Source of the DNA: Microcyclospora pomicola
Lineage: Eukaryota; Ascomycota; Dothideomycetes; Capnodiales
NCBI GenBank assembly: GCA_002786065.1
Contig: NHNY01000032.1
Span: 124,001-188,000 of the forward strand
DNA: 64,000 nucleotides
Direction: 5' to 3'
A program made the translations under genes and the position numbers. This document shows positions 52,451 to 63,991 of this stretch, one piece after another; within the stretch, counting starts at the first letter, position 1; each line of letters starts with the position of its first letter. The notes under the pieces were generated by a model that saw nothing but the letters and a program-made list of their open reading frames with translations, had not been told where the DNA came from and did not search any database.

Positions 52451-54097
52451 TCAGCTTTGCCAGAGCGTACCACCGAAATCGAACTCCGCGTCCCACTCCA
52501 ACTCGGCATCTGCATACGGGTTCCACTCGAGTTCAGCATCTGCGTTTTCACTGGCAGGCTCGTCTACGTCCATTGCAGACTCGGCGTCCTCGGCCATCTC
52601 GCCTTCATATAGAAGTGGATCTGCAAAACCTGCTTGCTGATCAAAACGTTCTTCTGGAGGTGGATCTTCGAAATCGGCTAGCGGATCAAAGCCTTCATCT
52701 AAAGTTGGTTCTGCAAGATCTTCTAGCTGGGCAAAGTCTGGTCCCTCACCCATCGCCTTAGGTGGAATGAGGTGCGCATTCTCGCTCAACCATTTTTGGT
52801 AAAGGGCTATCGTTCTGAAATCTGGCTCCGCCGGGTCTGGCGCGACCGTCTGGCTAGGTCCGGCCACAACATGCTCAACGCCAGGTCCACGTTCTGAACC
52901 TGCAAGACCTGCTAGCTGGGCAAGGTCTGATCCCTCACCCGTCGCCTTAGATTGAACCAAGTGCGCGTTCTCGCTCAGAAACCTCTGGTACAGGGCTATT
53001 GTTCTATAGTCTGGCGCAATCGGACCTGGCGCGACCGTCTGGCTAGGCCCGGCCACAACAGGCGTAGGGGTACGTTCATCCTCAGGTGCCGGTTCAGGGA
53101 TGGGTTCTCCGGGCGGCGGCTGAGGTCCGGGTGCCATAGGGACTGGTCCAGGCACGTTCGACGTCCAACCTGTGGGCTCGGGCAATGCATCCACATCCGT
53201 GATGTAGAATGCAAGACACCACATGCTCGGCGTAGGTTGAACGGCCACGGTTCGGAACATAGAGATGTCCGAGACCATCTTTCTGCCACCGATGTTGGCT
53301 GCGTTTCGCGCCAGCGTCTTGACCACGCCGACACCCACCAGAGTGCCGAGTAGTGCTTGCCCCTGCTCGGAGTAAACCCCCACTTTGATTCCGTCGATGT
53401 CAGGAGGCGCCCGCATCTGCATTCTCCCTGTCCAACCATTCATATCATTATACTGACGAAGGACATCTACCATGACAGCCCGCGTGTTTTCATCCCGGAT
53501 GTTCCACATGATCCATAGCTTCAGTGGAGTCACTCGAGGATCTGCTGCTGCTTTGTACCTCCATAGAAGACCTAAGATGTCGGGCGGGCTATGCAAGGGA
53601 GGGAGTATCGTGTTCCCCAATGTCTCGTGGTAGCCTTTCGGGTAGCCGTTCTGCAGTGAGATCAGAACCCCATAATCTATGTTGATGGCATTTTCGAAGG
53701 AACCCTTGACTACATCATACTGTGTGCCGGCAGGAGCGTTTGGCCAGTCGATCTTGGTCGTATCCGAGCGTCGACTGGCAATATATGCCATTTGGAAGGG
53801 CTTACCCCTCGGACGGGACGCTCCAGGAGCCAGAGGGGCGCCCTCACCATCCAGGAACCGCTTGAGGCCACTTGGAAAGGGGATGCTACCGACATACTGT
53901 GGGACGGGGGTGATAGCCCATCCGTTGTCCGCGAAAGCAAAGATCGAGAACTCGTTAGTTCCGATGTTCATTCTCCCTCTCATGGCATTGACACCTTCGT
54001 AGCCTCGCAATCGAGCCGCCGCGAAAGCTTCGAATTGTCGCTGAGCTTTTCTGTGATATGACCACGCTTTCTCCCGGTTGTTCATTGAGCTCTCCAT
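52451..54097 (-). CDS. orphan protein with internal 63-residue-period duplication
   Basis: Single exon, 548 residues, no recognised family. Residues 1-310 look folded and globular, rich in Trp and aromatics (DYGVLISLQNGYPKGYHETL, LKLWIMWNIRDENTRAVMV, SMWCLAFYITDVDALPEP), with no signal peptide or membrane segment. A Pro-rich linker follows (GPVPMAPGPQPPPGEPIPEP). Then come two copies of a module at residues 347-398 and 410-461, each starting VVAGPSQTVAP and containing D-Y/F-RTIALYQ and LSENAHL. The C-terminus is acidic, with ADAELEW twice (519-525, 529-535). The open frame of 1.65 kb without introns and the diverged but in-frame repeats argue for a real coding gene. Being flanked by long empty gaps suggests a lineage-specific gene. 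Confidence 0.7.
   Translation of the reverse strand: MESSMNNREKAWSYHRKAQRQFEAFAAARLRGYEGVNAMRGRMNIGTNEFSIFAFADNGWAITPVPQYVGSIPFPSGLKRFLDGEGAPLAPGASRPRGKPFQMAYIASRRSDTTKIDWPNAPAGTQYDVVKGSFENAINIDYGVLISLQNGYPKGYHETLGNTILPPLHSPPDILGLLWRYKAAADPRVTPLKLWIMWNIRDENTRAVMVDVLRQYNDMNGWTGRMQMRAPPDIDGIKVGVYSEQGQALLGTLVGVGVVKTLARNAANIGGRKMVSDISMFRTVAVQPTPSMWCLAFYITDVDALPEPTGWTSNVPGPVPMAPGPQPPPGEPIPEPAPEDERTPTPVVAGPSQTVAPGPIAPDYRTIALYQRFLSENAHLVQSKATGEGSDLAQLAGLAGSERGPGVEHVVAGPSQTVAPDPAEPDFRTIALYQKWLSENAHLIPPKAMGEGPDFAQLEDLAEPTLDEGFDPLADFEDPPPEERFDQQAGFADPLLYEGEMAEDAESAMDVDEPASENADAELEWNPYADAELEWDAEFDFGGTLWQS
52715..53059 (-). repeat. intragenic direct duplication, period 189 bp
   Basis: Copies at 52904-53059 and 52715-52870 encode the two similar modules of the orphan protein. 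They are in frame and have diverged at many positions, so the duplication is old but both copies stay open. Confidence 0.75.
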
Positions 54098-55499
54098 AAC
54101 TCTGGCTTGCGGATCTTTTGTGAGAATAGAGAATCCTTACTTATAGTATTGCCTAGTGAGTGCAGGTCAATGAACCTCATTGTAGACCAGGAAAAGCGTA
54201 GTATTATATATACTCCAACCACCTTAGCCACGAGCAGCACGATTTCGTTAATGTTGAAGGTATGGTGATGGATGGCGGGCTCCATGCTGTGGGTGAACCA
54301 TGGCGGACTCGTGATGTCTCAGGCGCATTCGACAATGCTGCCCATCTGGTCACCTTTCTTTGCTAAACCATGATGCGAGCCTGATCAGAGAATCGTGCCA
54401 GGGCAGAGTGTGCAATGGTGGAAGTCCTTGCTGTGATCCTGCACACGCCATGGACGGTCGCACAGCATTTTATGAGTACGAGCATGTTGAGGTGTTCCAT
54501 CAACACCTTCCCAATCTTTCTCGCATCTGTCTGTGAAGATTCAGCAGTGGTCAGCCCTCTTGCCGTGAATGGCAAGTACATGACCGATATTGCTTTCCCT
54601 GGCAGCAGAGTTGAGCTCCGCCTAGTAATTTGGGTCAACCTATGGCAAATCTGGAACTGGAGAGGATACACATCGTGCATTTCTGCAGAGCATAATCTGT
54701 GGACTACATGTGTTATGTTTAATGATATATACCTTATCCTCATGAAGCGTGGTAGAGTGGAGGACCATATGAAAAGAAGTAGGGGTAGAGGAGGGTAGAT
54801 GGAACTACTCCACCTGCCTTGAGCTCTCGTGTTGTGAGCATACAAACACTCACTTTGACGTCTTGTTGCGCGACAATGTTTGCTACCACCCTTAAGGTGA
54901 TGTGTGTGCTACCATGTTCGTAGTCGCACCAGATCGACCCGATTCGCAGACTGATTTCCGGCGCTAGTGGAAGCACACTTCCTGTTACAAAGGAGGTGTA
55001 ACAAAATCCATGCGGAACAGACTTTGCGAAGTAGCATTGGACGACATATATCCGACCTTGACGGAAGATCAGATTTTGTGGATGTGGTGGATATCAGTAC
55101 ATGTATGAACATCAGCACGACTAGATACCTGATGTTCGCACATGAACTGCGTACAGCTGTCGTACTGATAACAGGATGTTGCGAATGGGGAGGTTGAAAG
55201 AAACCGCAGAGCGGCGCACTGCAGTAAAAGACAAAGGCTTCGGTGTGAAAAAGGCGAGGACTATGTTTCATGTTCAGACATGACATTTTGATGCTTGACT
55301 CTGCACATGTATCATTGCTTTACTTTTCCCATTTTACTTTTCCCATCACGACAAAAAAGTGGAGACTTTGTCACCGTTCCACTTGTCACCTTAAGAGCGT
55401 AATTTTGACCACGAAGTTTATGTGGAGCTAATCCCGGGTTTCGTCTCCTGTTGGGCCTTTATTCCAGACCGCAGGGTTCCTCCCTTCACATTTCTCTTT
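54098..55499. other. intergenic, no supported gene
   Basis: About 1.4 kb. A perfect 13-bp tandem (TTTACTTTTCCCA twice) lies near 55318-55345. Frames such as 54363-54845 (minus) and 54415-54798 (plus) overlap each other and look random. Confidence 0.45.
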
Positions 55500-58006
55500 T
55501 CACTCATTCAGTTGCACGTAATTGGCCGGGAAAAGACCTTCTTTGCCGCCATAGTGGCCGAACCACCAGTCATCATCGGGAAACTCCTGGCAAAAAAATC
55601 AGCAAGAGTGTCCATGGTGCTGTAGAGATCAATGAGGAAGCAAAGCATAAGGGTCGTACTTACCACTCCAGTAATGGTGGCTCCATCAGGGAAGCTCAGC
55701 TCGTTGTCTTCTGCAGCCTCATAGTCATATTGTGCAACCGCTGTTGCGCCGCCATGGGAGCCAGCAGGAGCTGCAGGTTCTGGTTCTTCATCTGCAGGAG
55801 CAACAGGTGGTGGTATTGGTCTGGTAGCAGTAGGTGGGGGAGCGGCAGACTCCTCTACAAGCTCCACGTAATTGGCCGGGAACAGACCTGTTTCGCCACG
55901 GCTGTTCTGACCCATCCACCAATCCTCGTCGATCATGTCGATATTGGTGACACGTTCGCCCTCATGAAGCTCAAGCTCATTGTCTTCTGCTTTCTCGTAG
56001 TCATACTGCGCGATCGCCTCCTTCCCACCAGAAGTGCCAGCGCTGCGAGGATCTTCGGCATGGCCGAATGTGCTAATCGCGGCTGCTTGACCAGCACCAC
56101 GAGCAGGGTCATTGTCCTGGATATGTTCTTCAGGCTCCATCTCTTCTTCTCTGTTCTGATCTACGACATCGGCAAGAGACGATGTCGGCATAGGCCGCGG
56201 CGGGAGCTGTTCTGCTTTCTCCAAAATTGGCTGTGTTTCTCTGGAGACAGGCATAGCAATGCGGATCGGTGATCCTTGTGGCAGAGGCTCGTTCTCTTCA
56301 TCTTCTTCCTCATCCTGGGGCACTGGCCGTGGGGGAGGTGGCGGCAGGTCTTGATGCTGCTCGGTGGGCACACCAGACGGCCTAGACGGCAACCCTGGCA
56401 TTGGTACACCTCGAGGAGCACCTCCACTCGGTTTGCTAGAGTTATCCAGTGCTGGAGGCTCTGGCGCGACTTCGGAGTTGTCGTTGAAACGATCTCTGAT
56501 AGAGCCAACTCCACCAGACGTGGACCCCTCATCTCCATGAACCGTCTCGTCTTGACCTGTCTTCTGTTCACTGATCCCACTTCCGCCAGTGCGTGAGGGA
56601 ATTTGTACACCCCACTTCTTCCCACCATATCCAGATTGCCATCCACCACTTTCTTGACTTTGGATTGGTGCTGCCGCGGCACCAGGTGCTTGTGTGTCTG
56701 CCGCACCGCTCAATCCGCGTTGCCTCTTCTTCGCCTCCCATTGCTGCGCAGGAGTCATACCGCCCTCATCGGCAAACGTACGGCTAGCAGTACCGACAGG
56801 AGCAGCTGGTGCAAGGGGCTTGGCACCGAACGCACTGGGCGCAGGCGCTTTGGTACCAGCAAAGCTGCTGGTTGACGAGCCGAACTTGTTGGCGACATGC
56901 GGTTTTGGGAGTGATGTTAGACGTTCACCGGAACCGCTCGAGCTCTGAGTGAATGCGCTAGATCGTTCTGCAAGAGACTTCGGTCGTTCGTCCTCTTTGG
57001 GCTCTGGCTGGGACGACGCTGTGGGAGGGGGAGCTGCTTGAGCTTTACGTCTGATCTCGGCAATATCGACCTTGCCGATCGGCTGATAGGCCCCCTTCAC
57101 CACTGTTGGTCTATCATCACTCGTCGATCCTTGGTTCTGCGATTGACTTCGCAACGCAGCAATATCTACTCTGCCAATCGGTTGATATCCTCCTTTCACA
57201 ATGTCTGGGTTTCCGTTCGTGGACTGTTGAGGTGGTTGATATCGAGATGGTTCTCGTTGTGATTGCAACGCATTGATGTCGACCTTGGTCGGTTTGTAGG
57301 CAGAATCCACCTTCTCCAACTGTGATCTTGTTACAGGCGGCGCGTCGTTCCCCCAGCCGTCGTTATCGACCGCACCAATTTGTGTGGGTGCTTGCCGTGA
57401 TCGTGATCCAAGAGCTTGGAAGCCGCCGGCAGCTCCAAAACTTTTCGTAGGCATGGCTGGTTTGGATGCGACTGGGGGCAAAGGTCCTCCCGAGCCCGAC
57501 GGTGTAGCTCCTCCACCACTATACTTGGACCCTGACGCATCTTGAACCTTGCGCACAATGATCTCTGGAGTGAGGTCTCGATCAGACCGTGCTGTCACTT
57601 GGACATGGTATCCGTGGAGGATTTTAGAGACAACATTCAGGTGGCTGGTGAAGTAGCCTTTGGTCCTCTCGGGCACACCTTCACCACACCAAGCGATCAA
57701 GGCATTTTTCGGGAGAGTGGTGTTCGGGTCCTTGACTTTGACAAAAGCAAATTGTATCCTGCCATCCGAGAAATCTTCTATCAGATCCGCCAGCTCACCC
57801 TCGCCGGTGGTCTGGACCTTGAGAACGCTCTCCTTGGACGAGTCGGGCTGGAAAGCATTTACCAAGGGCGATTGAACGCTGAACAATGCCCATTGGCCGT
57901 AGGTGGGTGACGCAGCAGCAGGTCCCGAGGGTGCAGAAGAGTTGACGATCTTTTGGTAGCTGGCTGAGATGGATGGTCCATTTGCGGACGTGTTCAGCGC
58001 GGCCAT
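55500..58006 (-). CDS. ABP1: actin-binding protein Abp1 (ADF-H plus two SH3 domains)
   Basis: Exons 58006-55664 and 55586-55500, joined across a 77 bp intron (GTAAGT...GCCAG) that cuts the last SH3, give 809 residues. Residues 10-150 are an ADF-homology domain (SDGRIQFAFVKVKDPNTTLP, IAWCGEGVPERTKGYF). Three short repeats follow (AYKPTKVDINAL, GYQPIGRVDIAALR, AYQPIGKVDIAEIR), as in the actin-activating part of fungal Abp1. A long Pro-rich region precedes two SH3 domains at about 665-720 (AIAQYDYEKAEDNELELHEG) and 750-805 (AVAQYDYEAAEDNELSFPDG), both ending GLFPANYV. Abp1 links actin patches to endocytic kinases and Arp2/3 at the cortex. Many family members have a single SH3; two tandem copies occur in filamentous fungi. 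Confidence 0.95.
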
Positions 58007-58638
58007 GGCGGGTCTGTTGGATTTCTAGACGGAGCCCACTACTGAGATGGTGAATAGACAGGAATAAAGGGTTGTGGTCAGGAGAGAGGAGTATAAGGTA
58101 GTCAAGTCGATGTCAGAGGCAGCAACATTCAAGTACTACACCTGGGATTGAAGCCATTCAAGCTCAGCCGCCATTACGTAGAAGCACTGCCCGCAAAGCC
58201 GTCACACGTGACCCAAAGCCGAAACACTGCATCCGTCCCACGACTTAAAAACATGACTATCGCGTCAAGAATATCTACAACGCGCGCTTTGTGTTCTTGG
58301 GTCCTACTCGACAACCTCACATCTTTCTATGTGTGCTTGACCAGGACAACTTGCTCCTGTACACGCACAACCGCAAAGACAAATCTCTGACGCTTCATAA
58401 CATCGACCAAGAGGCGTCACATAAGTACACTCGACACCTGCTCTTCTTGTCCCCCTATCACCCCTCTTCACTACAGGTAACCATCAGAAGGCAAAAGCAC
58501 AGCAATCACGACATCAGCAGGTGAAGCCAGCAGCAGACCATCACGGAGCAATCTCCTTTCACGCGTTCCACACGCTGGTGAGATGATTGTATCGTAGATG
58601 ACACGATCTTTTACAGTGTTGCCTCATCATCTTTCACT
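58007..58638. promoter_or_regulatory. divergent promoter, ABP1 / F-box gene
   Basis: The 632 bp between the two start codons must carry both promoters. A CACACGTGAC element with CACGTG at 58205-58210 lies about midway. Nothing else is recognisable. Confidence 0.4.
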
Positions 58639-61600
58639 ATGGCCGAAGGGAACTCACGCTCAGCCAGGAGTGAAGGATCCGTCTCGTCTGTATCTGACTT
58701 TTACAACCTTGGATCAGCAGCACCACTAACCAATCCACTACCACCGAGGCCTCAGGAGATGGAACTATCATCTCAACGTTTTGGAAACCTTACCGCCGCT
58801 AATTTGGCCATGATGAATGCTCCCAAACCCTCCCCAACAGCCGCGGAGGCCGGACACGATGCCAAGAGTTCAACCTCCAGTTCTGCCATGGATATCTCCT
58901 CGCCCAGCCGGTCACCAAGTCCAGGACTAACGCCATACCATGCCACTGCCCATACCATTCCGCAGCCACCATTGCCCAAGCGCAAAGCAGAAGATCTCGC
59001 GGACGTAGCTGACGTGTCACATGATGCTGTAGATAAATTTGCAAAGAAACGTAAGCTGCAATTACAAAAGCAGCGCGGTTCAGGTATGGACCGCCCACAC
59101 ATGTTATTGCCAGAACAATGGCAACATGTCTTCACGTTTCTTTCCCCGTTCGACCTTGCAAAGGTCCTCAGGGTGTGCAAAGATTTCAACAATCTGCTCA
59201 GCAACACAATAACGCATCCGGCAAGCAAAAGGGCGCAAGACAAGCCCAAATTGCTGGACAGCGACACCATCTGGGCACGGGCGAGGAAATTATACTTCCC
59301 TTTGGTGCCCAGGGCACTCACAGCATACAACGAATTACAAATGCTGCAGCTCATCGGAAGCAAGTCTTGTCAACTGTGTGGAAAAGTGGCGACTTCTACG
59401 CTCTCACCTGCCACCACGCCCTATAATGCCGGGCCCGGACCGACCGGCATTCGTGTGATCTGGCAATTTGCTGTTCGAGCTTGTGGCAACTGCTTCATGA
59501 GTAACACAACTACGGTAGGTCATATTGATGGGAGGTGGACTGGACAGTTGCTGACATGACCTGTAGGATATTGAGATCCTGCAGTCGGAAGCGAAGTCTC
59601 TATGTGCTGGCCTTCCGTACGCTTTCCGCACCGTCGATGCGCATTATGTACATGACATCGCCCGACAACTGCCAGGCGGGATCCCAGCTCATCTCCACGT
59701 CAACAAGGTCTATTACAATAAGGATGTAAAGGCTATAGTCCACGACAGAGACGAGGTCAAGGAGTTCGGTGATGGTGCCGCCGAGGAGTGGCGCAAAGGG
59801 CTGCCCTTGAAAGGCAAGGAGAGAATGGCTGACGCTTCCCGTTGGGAGAGATGGGAAAGTACATTGCGACCCGGTCTCAGTCCCTTGGATGCGCTCAAAG
59901 AGTATCATGCCGCTGCGTCTCCACGCGAGATCAGGGCTGTCAACCGCGTGGCTGCTGGTGCTAGCGGTAGCACACTTCCCCTACCACCAAGTGGTAAGCA
60001 TTTCCGCCCGTTGTGTGCCGTGCTACTTGGGGTTGAACACATTCTGACCAGGGCCACAGGAATGCATCCATTGCCTCGCCCGGTCTTCGCTCTAGAACAC
60101 AACCCTGGCACGTCTTCACAACTCACCTCATCATTGCCTCAAGCACAGAAACCAATCAGGAACCTGGTTGAGGTCGAGCAAGCTCGGCAAGCTCGCCGCG
60201 CAGACATTGAGCAACGCTGCCTGCGACTCGAACCGCCCCTCGGAAGTGATGTGCTGCAACATATCCAATCATTCCAAGCCGCATTGCAGATCACCGTCCC
60301 CATGACTGCCGGCCAATGGGAAATGCTTCGACCGCGCATATTGGCACAAAGAGAAGCCGCCGAGCTCATCGTGCATGAAAAAGCGCAACAGTATGCCGCA
60401 TTGCAATCTGCGGCCTTCTCAAAAGCGTCGTTCGAAGATGCCTCTCTCAAGTTCGCTCGTGAATTACACGACCGCAAGTACGAGTCGGCGCAGGAGCCAC
60501 TACGTCGACGTCTAGGTGAATATGCCGACGATATAATCATTGGTCAATGGCACGGAGGTCAAGGTCTAGACCAACACACCGCTCCCGGGTTCGCAATCCA
60601 GACGTTGCAGCACGTCCACAAGCGTTATACGGAGGACAAAAACTCCGGCCTCATCGAGAGCCCCACCTTCGATATACGGCATGATGGTCGAATCTCTCCA
60701 TCGCCAAAACCATTCTTGTCACTGGACAACATGAAGTGGGTATACGACAGTAAAGTCAAGCCGCTGACAGAGAAGCACTGTCGCGAGTTGTTCATCTGTG
60801 GCGATTGCGATGGTCTCGAGAAAGGGACCAAATGGTTTTCCTTCGAGGGCTTGATCCAGCACTATGGTGCCAAGCATACCACGGCCTTCAGCAAAGGCAA
60901 TATCGTCGTTCACTGGGAGTCTGCCGCGTGGCCCGTCGCGCCAGAGGATGCTCCGTACAAGACCAACCCTTCAGCATACCTCAAACGCGATCATCATAAT
61001 ACCGGTCCGAAAAGCTTGTCACACGCCCGTCACATCCAGCATGCTGGCTTCCATCATGCACAGATCAAACAAGAGCCATCATGGTCCGGGCCTCATGAGC
61101 AAGCAGTTCCTCGTGAACGTCAGCATCAGCTTATCGCCGGCTCTCATAAGCACCATCCTCACACCAACGAGCTGTCAGGACCACTCAACGAGAAACCACC
61201 ATCGCCCTCGGCACAGTTGAAAGAACGATTGGAGTCCTCGTCAACCGAAGTCGCTCTGCTTGCTCAAATGGCGCTTCCTTTGTGGGACTGTCTTGATGGT
61301 GTCGAGAACCTGATGACCTGTGTTCGTCTACAAACCGTGATGCATCACTTATCTAAGAGCCACAATGATCATCATGGTGCGCGGCCGTTCACACTTGATC
61401 TACTGACGCAAATTTTGCATGCTGGAGAAGAGATGACAACGTTAAGAAACGCTAATGGTCTAGCATGCAAGACCTGCGTTGCTACGCAATCCGACGAAAA
61501 GGCCAGAACTCTATCTTACTTCAAACGTACTCGCAATGTGAAGTTGTTCAGCCTTTCCTCGCTCATCACACACTTCAGGATCCAGCACCAAAGACCAGGA

Positions 61601-62461
61601 ACCGCCCCTATCAACTGGATGACTGACATGATCGAGCTGCCCGAACTCACGATTGTAACGGATCTCACCCGTGCAAATGGAATGAACGACGTAAAGCTAC
61701 GGCTGATAGCCGAAACATTCCCATTCGCCTTTCCAAATGGCATCCCTAAGATCGGCAAAGAAGTGTCATTCAACAACGGCGATCCAAAGACGCACAGCCT
61801 TGCTTCCCGAGTGCTTGACAAGACCAAGAAAAGCAAGGCACATAAACGGAAGAATCCGACCATCCTCCAAGCGCAAGAGGACGGTCCAGAGCCCGCGGAA
61901 GATGAATACGATCCTCGCCGTCCAACCATCGTCAGTCGCCAAGACCAAGAGCTTGATCCTGCACGCTTCGACACGGATCTCGCACACAAGTTGCCAGCGG
62001 AGCCTGCTGAGCAAGTGCCCGCATTGAGTACCAGATCGCGTTACCCTACCGAAGCAAGCGAAGATCTGCTTGATATCTTCAGCCGCAATATCGCAAGCTT
62101 CAACGGCGATCCTGTCCGTGGATCGCCGTTCAATGCAATGCAACGACCGGCCGGGTCTTATCCCGGCCACAATCCTTACGTTGCAGCGCCGCAGCAGCGG
62201 CTGCGGCAACCAAGCCGAAGCCCGTCGGTCGGCGACCGATCGTCTGCGCTGCCAGCTCAGCAGCCAGATATCGCAGCCATCCTGGCGTCATTGAGCACCG
62301 TCAATGCGCCATCAAGGCATGTGGCTGCTGAGCAGCGCCCTGCCTACGTGGCCTCACCGCAACCGCCCACGAGGGCATACTTCGTGGACGAGTACGGTAG
62401 GTACGTAGAGCTCATACCCATCGATGATGGGTATGACCCTGCGCGACCCGCACCGCCATAA
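58639..62461 (+). CDS. large F-box protein with Cys-pair and C2H2-like modules
   Basis: Exons 58639-59514, 59567-59993 and 60060-62461 give 1234 residues. Intron 1 is 52 bp (GTAGGT...GTAG); intron 2 is 66 bp, phase 1 and frame-neutral, so it could be retained. After a disordered start, an F-box-like segment spans about 155-195 (LLPEQWQHVFTFLSPFDLAK, then LRVCKDFNNLL). Next come two Cys pairs (C244-QL-C247, C282-GN-C285) and a conserved block ending AAEEWRKGLPLKGKERMADA. The C-terminal half adds two zinc-finger-like modules, C681-x2-C684-x17-H702-x4-H707 and C904-x2-C907-x31-H939-x4-H944, each with a similar FSxxxLIxH core. F-box proteins bring substrates to SCF ubiquitin ligases through Skp1; this one may recognise substrate with its finger-like parts. 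Function is inferred. Confidence 0.83.
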
Positions 62462-63177
62462 GTGCGGCCGGGCGGCAGGGAGGGTGGGGGAGGAAGAGGA
62501 GGAACGAGCGAGGAGGGGGAGTGGGGAGGAAGAGGAGGAGAGAAGGGGGGAGGAATGAGTGCGAGCGGCGCTCTTCTTCGTTTGTTGTGTTTTGGCTTCG
62601 TTTTGTTTTGGGAAGATGCTTCCCTGCTTTGCAATACCCCAGCGCGCGTGCACTGCCTAGCACGAGTGTATAACACGATTAGTGGAATGTATGATACAAC
62701 GAAAGAAATGTACAATGGAAGTGCCGCTGTCTTCTCTTATCGTAGGAGTGATGTCCGTTGAAGTACAGGTTTTGAATGTCGAGAGTGACGGTCGTTGCAA
62801 ATGTGCGGATAGACTGACGTGTAGAGGCAACAACACTACAGACGGATTGGACCGTGGCGGACTATATGACCTGACGGTGATGGACTGTGTCAAGGTCTGA
62901 CATACTTGCGCGCCGAGTATCGTGCGGTGTGGAGAGGAGGCTCCATTACATCTACAAAGGACGGGCTCCTTGGGTACTACTGGCATGCGGTCTGAGAATG
63001 CATTAGAGATCACCCTCTGTCTATCTTATTGTGTCCTCCCTGCCACGATAACGTCGAACGTCACACCGAGAGCAAGCAACTGGTGACAACAAACACTGCC
63101 CACGAGTTCTACAATACATCACGTGTGAGCAGATCTGTCCCTCAACATCTGCTGAAGCAACCTCCCACGCGCCTGCA
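62462..63177. other. intergenic between convergent genes, purine-rich start
   Basis: About 716 bp. The first 95 bp (to about 62556) are almost all G and A on the + strand, immediately after the F-box stop codon. The rest is unremarkable. Confidence 0.5.
62470..62490 (+). promoter_or_regulatory. G-quadruplex-type motif in the 3' flank of the F-box gene
   Basis: Four G runs of three or more with loops of 5, 1 and 1 bases fit the classic G3+N1-7 pattern. It starts 9 bases after the stop codon on the coding strand, so it would be in the mRNA 3' UTR. Confidence 0.5.
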
Positions 63178-63991
63178 TCATTGCTTCTCGTTCTGAGCAT
63201 ATATGAAACTCGCGCCTATGCGATAATGTCAGTGAACACCGATTGCGCAAGCAGGCTGGATTACGAGCAACACTTACCGACCACACCCAGCCCCATCTCC
63301 TCCGCCCACGTCCTCAGCCCGTCCTGCCCTTTTGTTTTATTCTCGAAGCCCCAGTGAAACCTTTCGCTCGGCTTCCTTAAGTCTAATCTCTCCTTCGTCC
63401 CGTTCAACGGTGCCAGCACGACGAACACATAGCGATGTTTGCCTGTCTTTGGCGGTGGACCTGGGGGCTTATATGGCATGACATCAGTCAGGTTGAGGCT
63501 GCGCGAGGTCGAGTCAAGCTGCGTGGCGATCCAGTGGCAGACCTGGGACCAGCGTGGGTCGGCGTGGGAGGGGGCGTCGGGGTCCGTGAGGGCCAGGGTT
63601 AGTTGCGGCGGAGATTTAGTATCTTTGTTTGACAAAGCGGTGAGAGAGATCGAGGGCCGTGTTTGCATCTTGGAGGGCGAGATGGTGCTGCCCAGTACGG
63701 CGGTGGCGTGCGGCCAGGAGATGTCTACAGACAATTGGGGCGTGAATGGGTCAAGGATAGAGGGGATGATCTTGGCTTGTTTCAATCTGGAGGACGGTTA
63801 TCAGCTTGCGAAATTATCAGGTTGGGGAGGTAGATCAAGGAGTTTTACTTTTCGATCAAGTCGTAGTTATCAGCTGCAATATCATTGGCATTGCTTTGAT
63901 GTGCCAACGGTTGCTGTTGTTCAACGTTGCTTGCAGTGGTGACGGCAGTGAGGCTAGCTAGAGCAATAGCCACAGGGGTGAGCAGCATCAT
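63178..63991 (-). CDS. secreted phosphatidylethanolamine-binding protein (PEBP)
   Basis: Exons 63991-63849, 63786-63278 and 63215-63178, joined across two 62 bp introns (GTAAAA...CCAG and GTAAGT...ATAG), give 229 residues. The N-terminus is a signal peptide (MMLLTPVAIALASLTAVTTA, cleavage near residue 20). The PEBP fold follows with its two landmark motifs: TLALTDPDAPS (DPDAP at 116-120) and GKHRYVFVVLAP (163-174). The usual Trp-containing strand end FHWGFENK and the short last exon ASFIYAQNEKQ complete it. PEBPs bind anionic ligands or lipids in a small pocket; fungal relatives of yeast Tfs1 inhibit carboxypeptidase Y, and secreted forms exist. The gene lies wholly in the window, 9 bp from its right edge, so its promoter is outside. 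Confidence 0.92.

Noticed and set aside
52132-52761. 209-codon plus-strand frame
   Set aside because: Its second half is antisense to the acidic end of the orphan gene, and its repeats mirror that gene's codons.
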